A stretch of DNA of 26,493 bases from Flavobacteriales bacterium UBA1995 (GTDB lineage Bacteria; Bacteroidota; Bacteroidia; Flavobacteriales_D; Sanyastnellaceae), in contig DDCX01000030.1 of assembly GCA_002336475.1 (NCBI GenBank), positions 3,615-30,107 on the forward strand. The letters are read 5' to 3'. Made by a program: the position numbers and the translations under genes. The notes beneath the pieces were generated by a model, which saw nothing but the letters and a program-made list of their open reading frames with translations, ran no database searches and was not told the DNA's origin. Of the stretch, positions 1 to 7,898 are shown one piece after another; the first letter of the stretch is position 1; each line of letters starts with the position of its first letter.

Positions 1-186
1 GACAGCGGGGCGGGCTGGATGTCGACCATGGGCAAGAGCATCATGCTGTACGACCGGGTCCGGCCCCTGGAGGAGGCGTTCCACGCCATCGAAGCGGTGA
101 CCGCCGACGACGTGCTGGAGGTGGCCAACGAGGTCCTCGACCCCGACCGCCTCAGCGCCCTCGTGTACTTCCCGCCGAAGTCGTAG
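1..186 (+). CDS. M16 family zinc peptidase, C-terminal fragment (5' end outside window)
   Basis: This frame is open from the first base to a TAG stop and gives the last 61 residues of a protein. The pattern GWMSTMGKSIMLYD, then an acidic helix (PLEEAFHAIEAVTADDVLEVANEV) and an LSALVYFPPKS end, resembles the C-terminus of Bacteroidota M16 (insulinase/processing-peptidase-like) peptidases, which finish with a similar helix and a short hydrophobic strand. The HxxEH zinc site lies outside the window, so activity cannot be judged. Codon use is striking: 60 of 61 codons end in G or C, far above the next gene. The downstream hydrolase begins 25 bp later on the same strand and could be cotranscribed. 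Family assignment rests on a short C-terminal match. Confidence 0.6.
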   Translation, partial: DSGAGWMSTMGKSIMLYDRVRPLEEAFHAIEAVTADDVLEVANEVLDPDRLSALVYFPPKS

Positions 187-211
187 AAGGTTTGTCCTAC
201 TTTGGGCGTCC

Positions 212-1627
212 ATGTTAGAACTCAACCGCCGCTCTGCCCTGCTCTTGGCTTTCACCTTGTTGCCCATCTCTTGGATCGGTGCGCAAACCGCAGATTTAAT
301 CTCTGTCAGGAGCCTGTCCCAAATTCAAGGTCTGGCAAGCAACCTGAGCATTCCCAACGGCGTGCTTCCGTTGGACTTTGGGGTGGCCAAATACAGGGTG
401 ACCTACCCCATGGATTACCTCGGTGTGACTTACAATGTGACGGGCGCACTCTTTTTGCCTGTGGATGACGAGGGCAATGCCCTGACATGCGCATTGCCCA
501 CGCACACCTACATGCATGGCACCATTTTCGTCCGGGAAGATGCCCCCTCCTACAATGGCTTCGAAGGCGAACTCGGTTTCCTGATGGCAACAGGGGGGGC
601 GCTGGCACTGATGCCGGACTACATCGGACTCGGGGGAAGTGAAGATGTCCTTCACCCATACGTTCATGCGGCATCCGAAGCCGAGTCCGGAATGGCATTG
701 CTGGAGGCCGCGTCAGGACTTCAAGACGATCTGGGTATCGGTCTCAACGGCCAGCACTTCGTCAGTGGATACTCCCAAGGGGGGCACGCTGCGATGGCCA
801 TGGCCCAGCGGATGCAAGAAGATGTCGGCGCGGGCTTCCCGTTGGCCGCCGCCGCGCCTATGAGCGGGCCGTACGACATGTCCGGGACCCAGTTGCCCAT
901 GGGCATGGCTGAGGAAGAATACTCCAACCCAGCGTATTTGGCCTACACCCTGCTCTCATGGCAGCAGACTTACGGCAACCTCTACGTTGGACTGGGAGAA
1001 ATATTCCAGGAACCCTATGCGAGTGGCATTTCCGCCATGTTTGACGGGGAGACTTCTGTCGACGTGATCAACGCTTACCTGTCAGGCCCCACGGCTGACA
1101 TTGTCCAAGCGGGAGCACTGGAAGGCCTCATGGCCGAAGGCCATCCTTTTTTGGCTGCTGCACAGGACAACGACCTGTATCAGTGGATCCCCGAAAGCCC
1201 CGTCCAGATGTACTACTGCACTTTGGACGAGCAGGTCTTCTTTGAGAATGCCCTGGTAGCCGAGGCTTGGATGGACGCAAATGGCGCCACAACGGTGACC
1301 ACAGTAAATGGCGGCCCCCTAGATCATGGTGGATGCGCCCTGCTGGCCATCCTTGGAGGAACGGTATGGATCAACGACCAAGCGGACCTCTGCGCACCGA
1401 ACAGCGTGGAACGTATGGAGCAGCCTCTCCTGACATGGCGCCCTGTTGACGGAGGCGTAACCGTGGAAGGCCTCGAGGCGGGAGAGGCTTGGACTTTGTG
1501 CGGCTTGGACGGACGCATCCTCAGCCAAGGCCATGCCCCTGCAGGCCCCATGCAACTGAACATCGGTGCGGGCCTGTACTTTCTGCGGGGAGCCGCGAGC
1601 GGCACAGTGCGTTGGGCCTTGGATTGA
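212..1627 (+). CDS. Secreted alpha/beta hydrolase (lipase/esterase-like) with T9SS-type C-terminal domain
   Basis: This 471-residue protein has an N-terminal signal peptide (about residues 1-24, ending near IGAQ). The nucleophile elbow GYSQGG gives Ser188. Asp339 (CTLDEQ) and His372 (LDHGG) complete a plausible Ser-Asp-His triad in canonical order, as in secretory lipases and related esterases. The last ~70 residues form a separate module ending in GAGLYFLRG and a short basic/aliphatic tail. This resembles the type A sorting domain of the Bacteroidota type IX secretion system, with its G-x-Y-hydrophobic signature. The protein is therefore probably exported and either surface-attached or released. 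Substrate is unknown. A TACTTTG box (198-204) lies just before the ATG and could be an imperfect -7 element. Confidence 0.8.
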   Translation: MLELNRRSALLLAFTLLPISWIGAQTADLISVRSLSQIQGLASNLSIPNGVLPLDFGVAKYRVTYPMDYLGVTYNVTGALFLPVDDEGNALTCALPTHTYMHGTIFVREDAPSYNGFEGELGFLMATGGALALMPDYIGLGGSEDVLHPYVHAASEAESGMALLEAASGLQDDLGIGLNGQHFVSGYSQGGHAAMAMAQRMQEDVGAGFPLAAAAPMSGPYDMSGTQLPMGMAEEEYSNPAYLAYTLLSWQQTYGNLYVGLGEIFQEPYASGISAMFDGETSVDVINAYLSGPTADIVQAGALEGLMAEGHPFLAAAQDNDLYQWIPESPVQMYYCTLDEQVFFENALVAEAWMDANGATTVTTVNGGPLDHGGCALLAILGGTVWINDQADLCAPNSVERMEQPLLTWRPVDGGVTVEGLEAGEAWTLCGLDGRILSQGHAPAGPMQLNIGAGLYFLRGAASGTVRWALD

Positions 1628-1660
1628 CAAAAGTCAACCGCTCAGCCGATGGCGGTCATG

Positions 1661-1689
1661 TTGTGGAGGTGAAACTGGGAAGATGTTTG
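1661..1689 (+). promoter_or_regulatory. Candidate promoter for the 1721 gene
   Basis: A TTG at 1661-1663 is followed after 18 nt by GATGTTTG (1682-1689), one mismatch from the Bacteroidota -7 consensus TAnnTTTG. The predicted start site would leave a leader of about 25 nt before the ATG at 1721. A perfect 12-bp palindrome, TTGACATGTCAA (1687-1698), overlaps the end of the element. Confidence 0.4.
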
Positions 1690-1720
1690 ACATGTCAATC
1701 ACCCCAACACCCCCATCAAC

Positions 1721-2155
1721 ATGAACAAGTTTCTTTCCCCTGCTTTCGCCACTGTCTTGACCCTCGTCGCCACAGTAGGCTTCGCTCAACCCCGCACAGC
1801 CTACTCGGGCTTCACCCCGGTCAACCACGGACAAGGCTCCGTCGGCTCAACGGTATCCAGCAACGCCAGATCCGCTTCTGTTTCCCGGACCACCATGGGC
1901 TCCAACATGGGGCACACTCAGCTCGGCTCAGCCGCATCTGCGGATGCCTTGATCACCCAAAGGAGGTACCATCAGGCCCAATACGTTGCCACGGCAGTGG
2001 TCATGCCTTTGACCCAGGACCTGCGCGGCACCACTGAACGCGAATTCAGAACGGCGGCACCCACAAAGGCTGCAGCCATGTCTCGGATGCGCGACATCAT
2101 CCGCGATATCGGCGTACCTGTCCGGGTCATCAGCTTGGACATCGTGAGGCACTGA
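1721..2155 (+). CDS. Small secreted protein of unknown function
   Basis: This 144-residue protein starts with a clean signal peptide (MNKF, then a hydrophobic stretch, cleavage near GFAQ at residue ~23). A Ser/Thr/Gly-rich, low-complexity middle (about residues 25-75) follows. A more compact C-terminal half (about 80-144) is rich in Arg and in hydrophobic positions and ends DIVRH. I do not recognise the family. It has its own candidate promoter and is followed 24 nt downstream by a strong terminator, so it looks monocistronic. Its leader resembles that of the next gene (2337). Coding status is supported by the signal peptide, the terminator and the absence of a competing conserved frame. Confidence 0.7.
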   Translation: MNKFLSPAFATVLTLVATVGFAQPRTAYSGFTPVNHGQGSVGSTVSSNARSASVSRTTMGSNMGHTQLGSAASADALITQRRYHQAQYVATAVVMPLTQDLRGTTEREFRTAAPTKAAAMSRMRDIIRDIGVPVRVISLDIVRH

Positions 2156-2179
2156 CCTTCTGCACCTTTGGTTCTAATG

Positions 2180-2208
2180 CGCCGCCCCCTCCCAGGGGCG
2201 GCGTTTTT
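2180..2208 (+). terminator. Intrinsic terminator after the 1721 gene
   Basis: A perfect 9-bp GC-rich stem (CGCCGCCCC at 2180-2188 with GGGGCGGCG at 2195-2203) encloses a 6-nt loop and is followed directly by TTTTT (2204-2208). Confidence 0.9.
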
Positions 2209-2336
2209 GCTTGTGCCTCTCATCCGCCATCCGCTGATGACAAATGTCATTGTACGCCCTGACCGGGCTCCTGAATCCAACGTCAAATCAGGTTCAAGTT
2301 TGACCCATGCAATGAACCCCTAAAAACCCCCTTGAC

Positions 2337-2798
2337 ATGAACATCAAATTGCCCTCCCTCCTCCTGGCTTCGCTGGCCTTGCTCGCCACAAGCTCCACCT
2401 CTGCTCAGTGCAAGAAATTCTCCAAAAAACGCGTGATCAGTGCCATTGACGGCGCGCACAACATTGACCAGATCACAGCGGGCACCCTCGGCCGCGGTGA
2501 AAGTGCCGCGGCCTTGATTGAGGTAGAAACAACCGGTGAGGTCGACCTCATCATCAGCACCCATCCCAACCTTGGTGAGGTCCACTACAGTGTGGTGACG
2601 ACCCAAGGCCAATCTCTGGCCTCAGGGTCTTCGCGTGGGAGCATTGCCCGGCTGCCTATTGCAGTAGAAGCCCACAGTGACATCATCGTTCACATTCAAT
2701 CAGAGCAACCCAGCAGCGCATATGTCCCATTGGGCTGTGTGGCGATGGCCACCACCAAGGTGGTTCCCAACGAGATGGACATTCTAATGGGCGAGTAA
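2337..2798 (+). CDS. Small secreted protein of unknown function
   Basis: This 153-residue protein has an N-terminal signal peptide (about residues 1-23, hydrophobic core LLLASLALLATS, cleavage near TSAQ). The mature part begins CKKFSKK and alternates short beta-like segments (VDLIISTH, HYSVVTTQ, IIVHIQSE), suggesting a small beta-rich extracellular domain. There are two cysteines in the mature chain (CKK and GCVAM), which could form a disulfide. I do not recognise the family. It is bounded by the terminator at 2180-2208 upstream and its own terminator downstream, so it is probably a single-gene unit. A CAAGTTTG box (2295-2302, one mismatch from TAnnTTTG) is a weak promoter candidate. Confidence 0.7.
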   Translation: MNIKLPSLLLASLALLATSSTSAQCKKFSKKRVISAIDGAHNIDQITAGTLGRGESAAALIEVETTGEVDLIISTHPNLGEVHYSVVTTQGQSLASGSSRGSIARLPIAVEAHSDIIVHIQSEQPSSAYVPLGCVAMATTKVVPNEMDILMGE

Positions 2799-2822
2799 TG
2801 GCGCTTCTTATCCACCTTTCAG

Positions 2823-2876
2823 AGGGGCGGACGTTTGAGGTCAACACGGCTGAAGCGTTTCCGCCCCTTTTCTTTT
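2823..2876 (+). terminator. Intrinsic terminator after the 2337 gene
   Basis: A 9-bp perfect stem (AGGGGCGGA at 2823-2831 with TCCGCCCCT at 2860-2868) closes a 28-nt loop and is followed by TTTTCTTTT (2868-2876). The U tract lies on the plus strand only, so it serves the plus-strand gene rather than the converging cysteine desulfurase gene. Confidence 0.75.
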
Positions 2877-2889
2877 GGGGCTGCGTTGG

Positions 2890-4035
2890 TTAGACCAACA
2901 CAGCAGCAGTTCGAATCCGCTTGACCGCATGGAGGGCATGCTGGATACAAGCTGAAGTGGTCATCCGGCTGAACGAAAAACGAATGGAGGTACGGCCTTC
3001 TTCATGCAGCCCCAAGGAGGACAACACATGGGAAGGCTGGGTGCTCCCGCTGGAGCAGGCACTTCCCCCAGAACAGGCAACACCCTCCAAATCCAGGAGG
3101 AACAGCATCATGCCGTTCTTTTCGTGGGCTGGGAAATTCGCATTGAGCACGGTGTACAGGCTGTCACTTCGATCCGAACCCGCATTGAACCTGATCCCTG
3201 GAACAGACGCGCTCAAACCTTCCACCAGTTCAGACTTCAGGCCTTGAATGTGCGCCGCGTGCGACTCCATGTTGGACATGGCCAATTCAAACGCCTTGGC
3301 CAGTCCAATGATGCCAATGAGGTTTTCGGTGCCACCGCGCATGGCACGCTCTTGGCTGCCCCCCATGATGTGGGCTCCAATGCGGTGGCCGTCTTTGACG
3401 TACAGGAAACCTGCGCCTTTCGGACCGTGGAGCTTGTGTGCACTGCACGCTGCAAAATCGATCGGCATGTTGCCCAAATCCATAGGGTAATGCCCCATGG
3501 TCTGAACGGTATCCGAATGAAAGAGGGCATTGTGGTCCCAGCAGCATTGGCCGATGGCTTCTATGTCTTGAAGGATGCCGACTTCGTTGTTGCCGTGCAT
3601 GACCGACACCAGGGTGGGGATTCCATCTGACAGCGTGATCGCGAGTTGATGCAAGTCGACTTTTCCCGCGGCATCGAGTTGGAGCAGACCGCTGGTGACG
3701 TCGTCCCTTTTGCCCAAATGCTCGGCCGTTTTGAGGACCGCGCTGTGTTCCGTGGCACAGGTCAAAATCCGTTTGCAGCCCAATTGATCGACACTGGCGT
3801 GCAGGGCCATGTTGTCGGCTTCGGTGCCGCCACTGGTAAAACAAACCGTTCTGGGTTCCACGCCGAGCTGCCCCGCGATCTGTCTGCGTGACTGCTCAAT
3901 GGCTGTCTTCGTGCGCCGCCCAAACTGGTGCGTCGAGGATGGATTTCCGAAATGGTCCCTCATGTAAGGGAGCATGGCCTCGACCACTTCTGGAAGCATG
4001 GGTGTCGTGGCAGCGTTATCAAGGTACACGTTCAT
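2890..4035 (-). CDS. Cysteine desulfurase (NifS/IscS family, class V aminotransferase fold)
   Basis: This 381-residue protein should convert L-cysteine to L-alanine and an enzyme-bound persulfide for Fe-S cluster assembly and thiolation reactions. It begins YLDNAATTP and FGNPSSTH, typical of the family. It carries TSGGTEADN for phosphate binding, His97 in CATEHSAV, the PLP-binding Lys201 in SAHKLHGPKG, RGGTEN, and the persulfide-forming Cys327 in GGSACSSGS. Length is usual for the family. The position usually occupied by DAVQ/DGAQ reads DTVQ, a mild variation. No partner (SufE, IscU) is seen nearby. It lies downstream of glmM on the same strand with a 74-bp gap and may be cotranscribed. Whether it is IscS-, NifS- or tRNA-specific cannot be told from sequence. 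Confidence 0.95.
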   Translation of the reverse strand: MNVYLDNAATTPMLPEVVEAMLPYMRDHFGNPSSTHQFGRRTKTAIEQSRRQIAGQLGVEPRTVCFTSGGTEADNMALHASVDQLGCKRILTCATEHSAVLKTAEHLGKRDDVTSGLLQLDAAGKVDLHQLAITLSDGIPTLVSVMHGNNEVGILQDIEAIGQCCWDHNALFHSDTVQTMGHYPMDLGNMPIDFAACSAHKLHGPKGAGFLYVKDGHRIGAHIMGGSQERAMRGGTENLIGIIGLAKAFELAMSNMESHAAHIQGLKSELVEGLSASVPGIRFNAGSDRSDSLYTVLNANFPAHEKNGMMLFLLDLEGVACSGGSACSSGSTQPSHVLSSLGLHEEGRTSIRFSFSRMTTSACIQHALHAVKRIRTAAVLV

Positions 4036-4109
4036 TGCGTGGTCTACTTGTTTCGGTTACGGGCTCTAAAATAGTTTACACTCACGGGTCTATCGATACC
4101 GCAAGCAGA

Positions 4110-5498
4110 TTAGGCACAGGATAAAAGCCTGTCCCTGTAGGTGCTGACGAGGTCCAGCGCCGCTTCTTGAGTGCCTGCCTCTGCGTAGACCCGCACAATG
4201 GGTTCAGTATTGGACTTCCTCAAATGGACCCACCCTTCGGGCAAATCGAGCTTGACCCCATCTATGGTGGATGGTGAAAGGTCCGCCACTTGCTTGGCAA
4301 AATTGGCCAGCAAACTGTCCACATCCCACGCAGGATCGAGGTCGATTTTGGCTTTGACCATTTCATAATGAGGGTACCCCGACCTCATTTCAGAAACCGA
4401 TCCGCCTCGGTGGGCGAGGTGCGACAAAAACAGGGCAATTCCGACCAGGGCATCTCGACCGGCATGAAGGGTAGGATAAATCACTCCCCCATTGCCCTCT
4501 CCGCCAATGATGGCGTCCGTTTCTGTCATGGCATTGACCACATTGACCTCCCCCACTGCACTGGCGGTGTAGGCCTGGCCGTGGGATGCAGCGACATCCC
4601 TCAAAGCGCGGGTAGAGCTCAGGTTGCTGACCACCGACCCCGGGGTATGAGAGAGGATGTAGTCCGCCACGGCGACCAGCGTGTACTCCTCTCCAAACAT
4701 GCTGCCATCTTCGGAAACAAAGGCCAATCGATCCACATCGGGATCAACCGTAATGCCCAGCTGACAATGGTGCTCCACCACCGCTTCTGAAAGTGCTGTG
4801 AGGTGCTCAGGTCGGGGTTCCGGATTGTGAGGAAAACGGCCATGGGGCTCGCAGTACAATTCGATGACCTCTTCTACACCCAGGGCGCGAAGCAACTTAG
4901 GAACGGCGATTCCACCTGTGCTGTTGACCGCATCCACCGCCACCTTAAAGCCAGCCTTAGCAACGGCATCCCGGTCGACCAATTCGAGGTCTAAAATGGC
5001 TTGAATGTGGGCGTCAATCCAGCCATCGTGTGCAGACACCTGGCCCAAATCCTCTACCGCGGCGAATGAGTGAGGCTGGGATGACCTGCGGATGACTTCG
5101 GCCCCGGCCTCGGCAGAAATGAAGGCGCCATGGGCATCCAACAGCTTGAGGGCGTTCCACTGGACGGGGTTGTGCGAGGCCGTGAGGATGATTCCACCAT
5201 CAGCACCTTCACCAATGACCGCCATTTCTACGGTTGGCGTGGTAGACAAACCGAGGTCGATCACATCTATGCCCATGCCCATGAGGGTTCCGGTAACCAA
5301 TCGTTGGACCATGTCCCCGGACGGGCGGGCGTCTCTGCCCACGACCACTTTAGGCCGCATTGTGTCTGAACCGAGGGTACTGAGGATCCAACTCCCGTAA
5401 CCCTGCGTCGCCCGCACGATATCAGGCGGTGTGAGGTTGTCTTCTTCCGGACCGCCAATGGTGCCGCGAAATCCCGAGATGCTACGGATAAAAGTCAT
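4110..5498 (-). CDS. glmM: Phosphoglucosamine mutase (phosphohexomutase family)
   Basis: This 462-residue enzyme of the alpha-D-phosphohexomutase family should interconvert glucosamine-6-phosphate and glucosamine-1-phosphate on the way to UDP-GlcNAc. All signature sites are present: GFRGT near the N-terminus, the phosphoserine loop TASHNP (Ser108), the metal-binding DPDVDR (Asp252, 254, 256), the sugar-recognition loop GGEGNGG (332-338) and the phosphate-binding RKSNTEP (427-433). The pattern fits the archaeal-type/Bacteroidota GlmM, although phosphomannomutase activity cannot be excluded. I chose the ATG at 5498 because family members start close to the SGFRGT motif. An in-frame upstream extension of 27 residues has no family character. 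A perfect -7 box lies 4 nt before this ATG. The gene is divergent from the TPR gene cluster. Confidence 0.9.
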   Translation of the reverse strand: MTFIRSISGFRGTIGGPEEDNLTPPDIVRATQGYGSWILSTLGSDTMRPKVVVGRDARPSGDMVQRLVTGTLMGMGIDVIDLGLSTTPTVEMAVIGEGADGGIILTASHNPVQWNALKLLDAHGAFISAEAGAEVIRRSSQPHSFAAVEDLGQVSAHDGWIDAHIQAILDLELVDRDAVAKAGFKVAVDAVNSTGGIAVPKLLRALGVEEVIELYCEPHGRFPHNPEPRPEHLTALSEAVVEHHCQLGITVDPDVDRLAFVSEDGSMFGEEYTLVAVADYILSHTPGSVVSNLSSTRALRDVAASHGQAYTASAVGEVNVVNAMTETDAIIGGEGNGGVIYPTLHAGRDALVGIALFLSHLAHRGGSVSEMRSGYPHYEMVKAKIDLDPAWDVDSLLANFAKQVADLSPSTIDGVKLDLPEGWVHLRKSNTEPIVRVYAEAGTQEAALDLVSTYRDRLLSCA

Positions 5499-5502
5499 GG
5501 CG

Positions 5503-5510
5503 CAAAAGTA
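5503..5510 (-). promoter_or_regulatory. -7 promoter element TACTTTTG just upstream of glmM
   Basis: Read on the minus strand, this is a perfect match to TAnnTTTG. Only 4 nt separate it from the glmM ATG at 5498, implying a leaderless or nearly leaderless transcript, or a downstream start. I see no good -33 TTTG at the normal spacing. Confidence 0.45.
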
Positions 5511-5661
5511 ACCCTGCCTGACGCCAACGATTACGAAATAAGGAGCCGTTCCTACAGAATAGCCGCAGCGATTCCACATCTTTGGTCATCTCTTGAAGGA
5601 AACGGAGTCAGTTGTTAAAAACACCTGAGTCGAAACAGGGTCCTTCACGACAACAGGAGCT

Positions 5662-5669
5662 TAGTTTTA
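5662..5669 (+). promoter_or_regulatory. Weak -7-like box before the TPR operon
   Basis: TAGTTTTA is one mismatch from TAnnTTTG, and a purine-rich GGGGAG (5670-5675) follows just before the ATG at 5680. No clear -33 element is visible. The rest of the 181-bp divergent interval (5499-5679) shows no gene or RNA that I can recognise. Confidence 0.3.
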
Positions 5670-5679
5670 GGGGAGATTG

Positions 5680-7098
5680 ATGCACGACGAAGAACTCAAC
5701 GAACACGACTCGAAGGAGATGGCCGGTATCTTGGCCCGATACGAGGCCATGCTCGCTTCTGATACTTCTGTTTTTTTCGATTTAATGGAGCTCGAATCTT
5801 TGATCGAGCACTACTTAAACTTGGGCAAAAGCCGCAGTGCGCAGCATGTACTGAAGTTTGCCAAAGGGCTCTACCCCGAGAGCCTCAACCTCAAGCTGAG
5901 GGAGGCTCAAATGATGGCGGGATCCGGCAACTTTAAACGCGCGATCCCTCAGTTGCGCCAGCTCCTGGCGTTCGAGCCGACCAACGACGAGATTCACCTC
6001 ACGCTGGCGACCCTCTATTCACAGATGTCGCAGCACCAGGAGGCCATTCACCATTACAGGCAAGCCTTGGACTTGGGGGACGCTGTGTACCGCAGCGACC
6101 TCTACATCGACATTGCACTCGAATACGAGAACATTGGCCATTGGTCCCATGCCGTAGAAGTGCTCAACGAGGCGCTCTTGGACAACCCCGAGAATGAAAC
6201 GGCCTTGCATGAGTTGGGTTTCTGCTTCGAATCCATGGGCATGAGCGAAGAGGCCATTGGTGTTTTCCAGTCGTTTGTGGACCGGCATCCATACAGCTGT
6301 CCTGGATGGTACAACCTTGGGAATGTCTTCCAGCGCACCGGCAAGTATCCCCGGGCCATTGAAGCCTACGAGTATGCCCTTGTAATCGACGAAGGGTTCA
6401 GTCCTGCCTTGCTTCAAAAAGCGGCCGCACTGACCATGATGGAGGACTACCTCCAGGCCATGGAATGCTACCGAGAATCGATGTTGATGGATGCTCCGCA
6501 AGCCAATATTTACACCCTCATGGGGGAATGTCAAGAGCGCTTGGGCAACCTTTCTGAAGCAGAAGAATACTACTACTGCGCCTTGGACTTGGACACTGAA
6601 TTCGCAGATGCCCATGTTGGTTTAGGTGTAGTCTCTGAGATGCGGAAAGACTGGACCTCCAGCCTGAAGCACTTTGAAAAGGCGATGGCATTAGAGCCAG
6701 AAAACGTAGAGTACCATATCCTGCTCGGTGGCATCCTCAGAAAAATCGGGATGCACGATGAAGCGGGGCTCATTTATTCCAATGCCTTGCGGTTGGAGCC
6801 CGACAACCTTGAGGTCTTTCTTGAAGCTGCAGACAACCTGCAGAAAGACGACCGTCACGACGAGGCTCTGGCCTTATTGGACGGGGTGCCTCCGACTTCT
6901 GCCCATGACCCTTTGGTCGTATGCCGTAGGTTTGTGAGCTTATACAGTTTAGGTCAGACAAAGCACGCATACAGTTTGCTCGACCTTTCGCTGGAAAAGA
7001 CACCTGACCTTTGCAACACGCTTGTTGAATTGTTCCCTGGCATCGCCCAAGATGCAGAATTCAGCTTACGTGTCTTGAATGCCCCAAAAAACCAATGA
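5680..7098 (+). CDS. Tetratricopeptide repeat protein
   Basis: This 472-residue soluble protein consists almost wholly of TPR helices. At least ten 34-residue units are visible, for example around residues 100-135 (AIHHYRQALDLG), 150-185 (AVEVLNEALLDNPEN), 216-250 (WYNLGNVFQRTGKYPRAIEAYEYAL), 280-320 and 330-360. No signal peptide or transmembrane segment is seen, so it is probably a cytoplasmic scaffold. The pattern matches a conserved Bacteroidota TPR family. It is the first gene of a tight plus-strand cluster and overlaps the next gene by 4 nt (ATGA). I chose the ATG at 5680 over the adjacent TTG at 5677. A GGGGAG lies 4 nt upstream of the ATG. Its partner is unknown. Confidence 0.9.
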   Translation: MHDEELNEHDSKEMAGILARYEAMLASDTSVFFDLMELESLIEHYLNLGKSRSAQHVLKFAKGLYPESLNLKLREAQMMAGSGNFKRAIPQLRQLLAFEPTNDEIHLTLATLYSQMSQHQEAIHHYRQALDLGDAVYRSDLYIDIALEYENIGHWSHAVEVLNEALLDNPENETALHELGFCFESMGMSEEAIGVFQSFVDRHPYSCPGWYNLGNVFQRTGKYPRAIEAYEYALVIDEGFSPALLQKAAALTMMEDYLQAMECYRESMLMDAPQANIYTLMGECQERLGNLSEAEEYYYCALDLDTEFADAHVGLGVVSEMRKDWTSSLKHFEKAMALEPENVEYHILLGGILRKIGMHDEAGLIYSNALRLEPDNLEVFLEAADNLQKDDRHDEALALLDGVPPTSAHDPLVVCRRFVSLYSLGQTKHAYSLLDLSLEKTPDLCNTLVELFPGIAQDAEFSLRVLNAPKNQ

Positions 7099-7898
7099 AC
7101 TTTCCTCTTCCCCATATGCCTGAGCGTACGACACGTCCTCGGGCACATGGCATCACCATGGTCATGGACAAGGGCCTGAGTTTGCGTGAAGCCGAAGACT
7201 TGATTGCTGTTGCCGCAGATAAAGTGGACTTCCTCAAGTTGGGCTTCGGCACCAGTATGTTTACTCCCCACCTCAAAGAGAAAGTCAAACTCTACCGAGA
7301 TGCCGGGATGGACGTGTACTGCGGCGGAACCTTGTTCGAGGCCTTCTTGGTTCGAAACAACCTGGATGACTACCTCAAGTTCATCGATCAACATGGAATA
7401 GGCTGTCTCGAAATCAGTGACGGCTCCATGGTGATTGACCATGACTACAAGTGCGAGTTGATCCACCGGCTCAAAAAGGACTTCAAAGTGCTTTCCGAAG
7501 TGGGCTCCAAAGAAGAGGGCATTTTGATTTCTCCTGCCAAGTGGATTCGCATGATGCGGAACGAGTTGGATGCAGGCTCCTTTAAAGTCATTGCGGAAGC
7601 GCGCGAAAGCGGCACCGTGGGCATCTACCGTCCCAATGGATCAGCGCACACGCAGCTCATCCGAAAGATCCTTTCCAAAGTCGATTTGAAAGACATCTTG
7701 TGGGAAGCGCCACAGAAGACCCAACAAGTCTGGTTCATCAAGCAGTTTGGCTCCAATGTGAACCTCGGTAACATTGGTCCTGCCGACCTGATTCCTCTGG
7801 AGTGCTTGCGTGTAGGCCTCCGTGGCGACACCTTCTTCCATTTCTTGCCTGAGGAGCTCAAGCAAGACGTTCTCCAACAGGAAATAGAAGAGTCGTGA
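7095..7898 (+). CDS. comA: Phosphosulfolactate synthase (ComA family)
   Basis: This 267-residue protein belongs to the ComA family. Characterised members add sulfite to phosphoenolpyruvate to make (2R)-3-phosphosulfolactate, a TIM-barrel reaction known from methanogen coenzyme M synthesis and also found in bacteria. Family patterns visible in order are RPRAHGITMVMDKG (~15-28), DFLKLGFGTS (~46-55), YCGGTLFEAF (~76-85), CLEISDGS (~106-113), VLSEVGSKEEG (~137-147), VIAEARESG (~165-173) and FIKQFGSNVNLGNI (~215-228). In Bacteroidota the product might feed sulfolactate or sulfonolipid metabolism, but none of the later steps are in this window. Translation is probably coupled to the TPR gene (ATGA overlap) and to the rhodanese gene (TGATG). 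Confidence 0.85.
   Translation: MNFPLPHMPERTTRPRAHGITMVMDKGLSLREAEDLIAVAADKVDFLKLGFGTSMFTPHLKEKVKLYRDAGMDVYCGGTLFEAFLVRNNLDDYLKFIDQHGIGCLEISDGSMVIDHDYKCELIHRLKKDFKVLSEVGSKEEGILISPAKWIRMMRNELDAGSFKVIAEARESGTVGIYRPNGSAHTQLIRKILSKVDLKDILWEAPQKTQQVWFIKQFGSNVNLGNIGPADLIPLECLRVGLRGDTFFHFLPEELKQDVLQQEIEES

Noticed and set aside
3004..3630. 208-residue open frame on the plus strand
   Set aside because: It lies wholly antisense to the well-supported cysteine desulfurase and has no signal, domain or promoter of its own. Long mirror frames are expected in GC-rich coding DNA.
4111..4136. Small hairpin (ACAGG/CCTGT) at the 3' end of glmM
   Set aside because: It lies inside the coding sequence, has a short stem, and no T tract follows.
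5499..5579. 27-residue N-terminal extension of GlmM
   Set aside because: Family members start near SGFRGT, and the extension covers the -7 promoter element.
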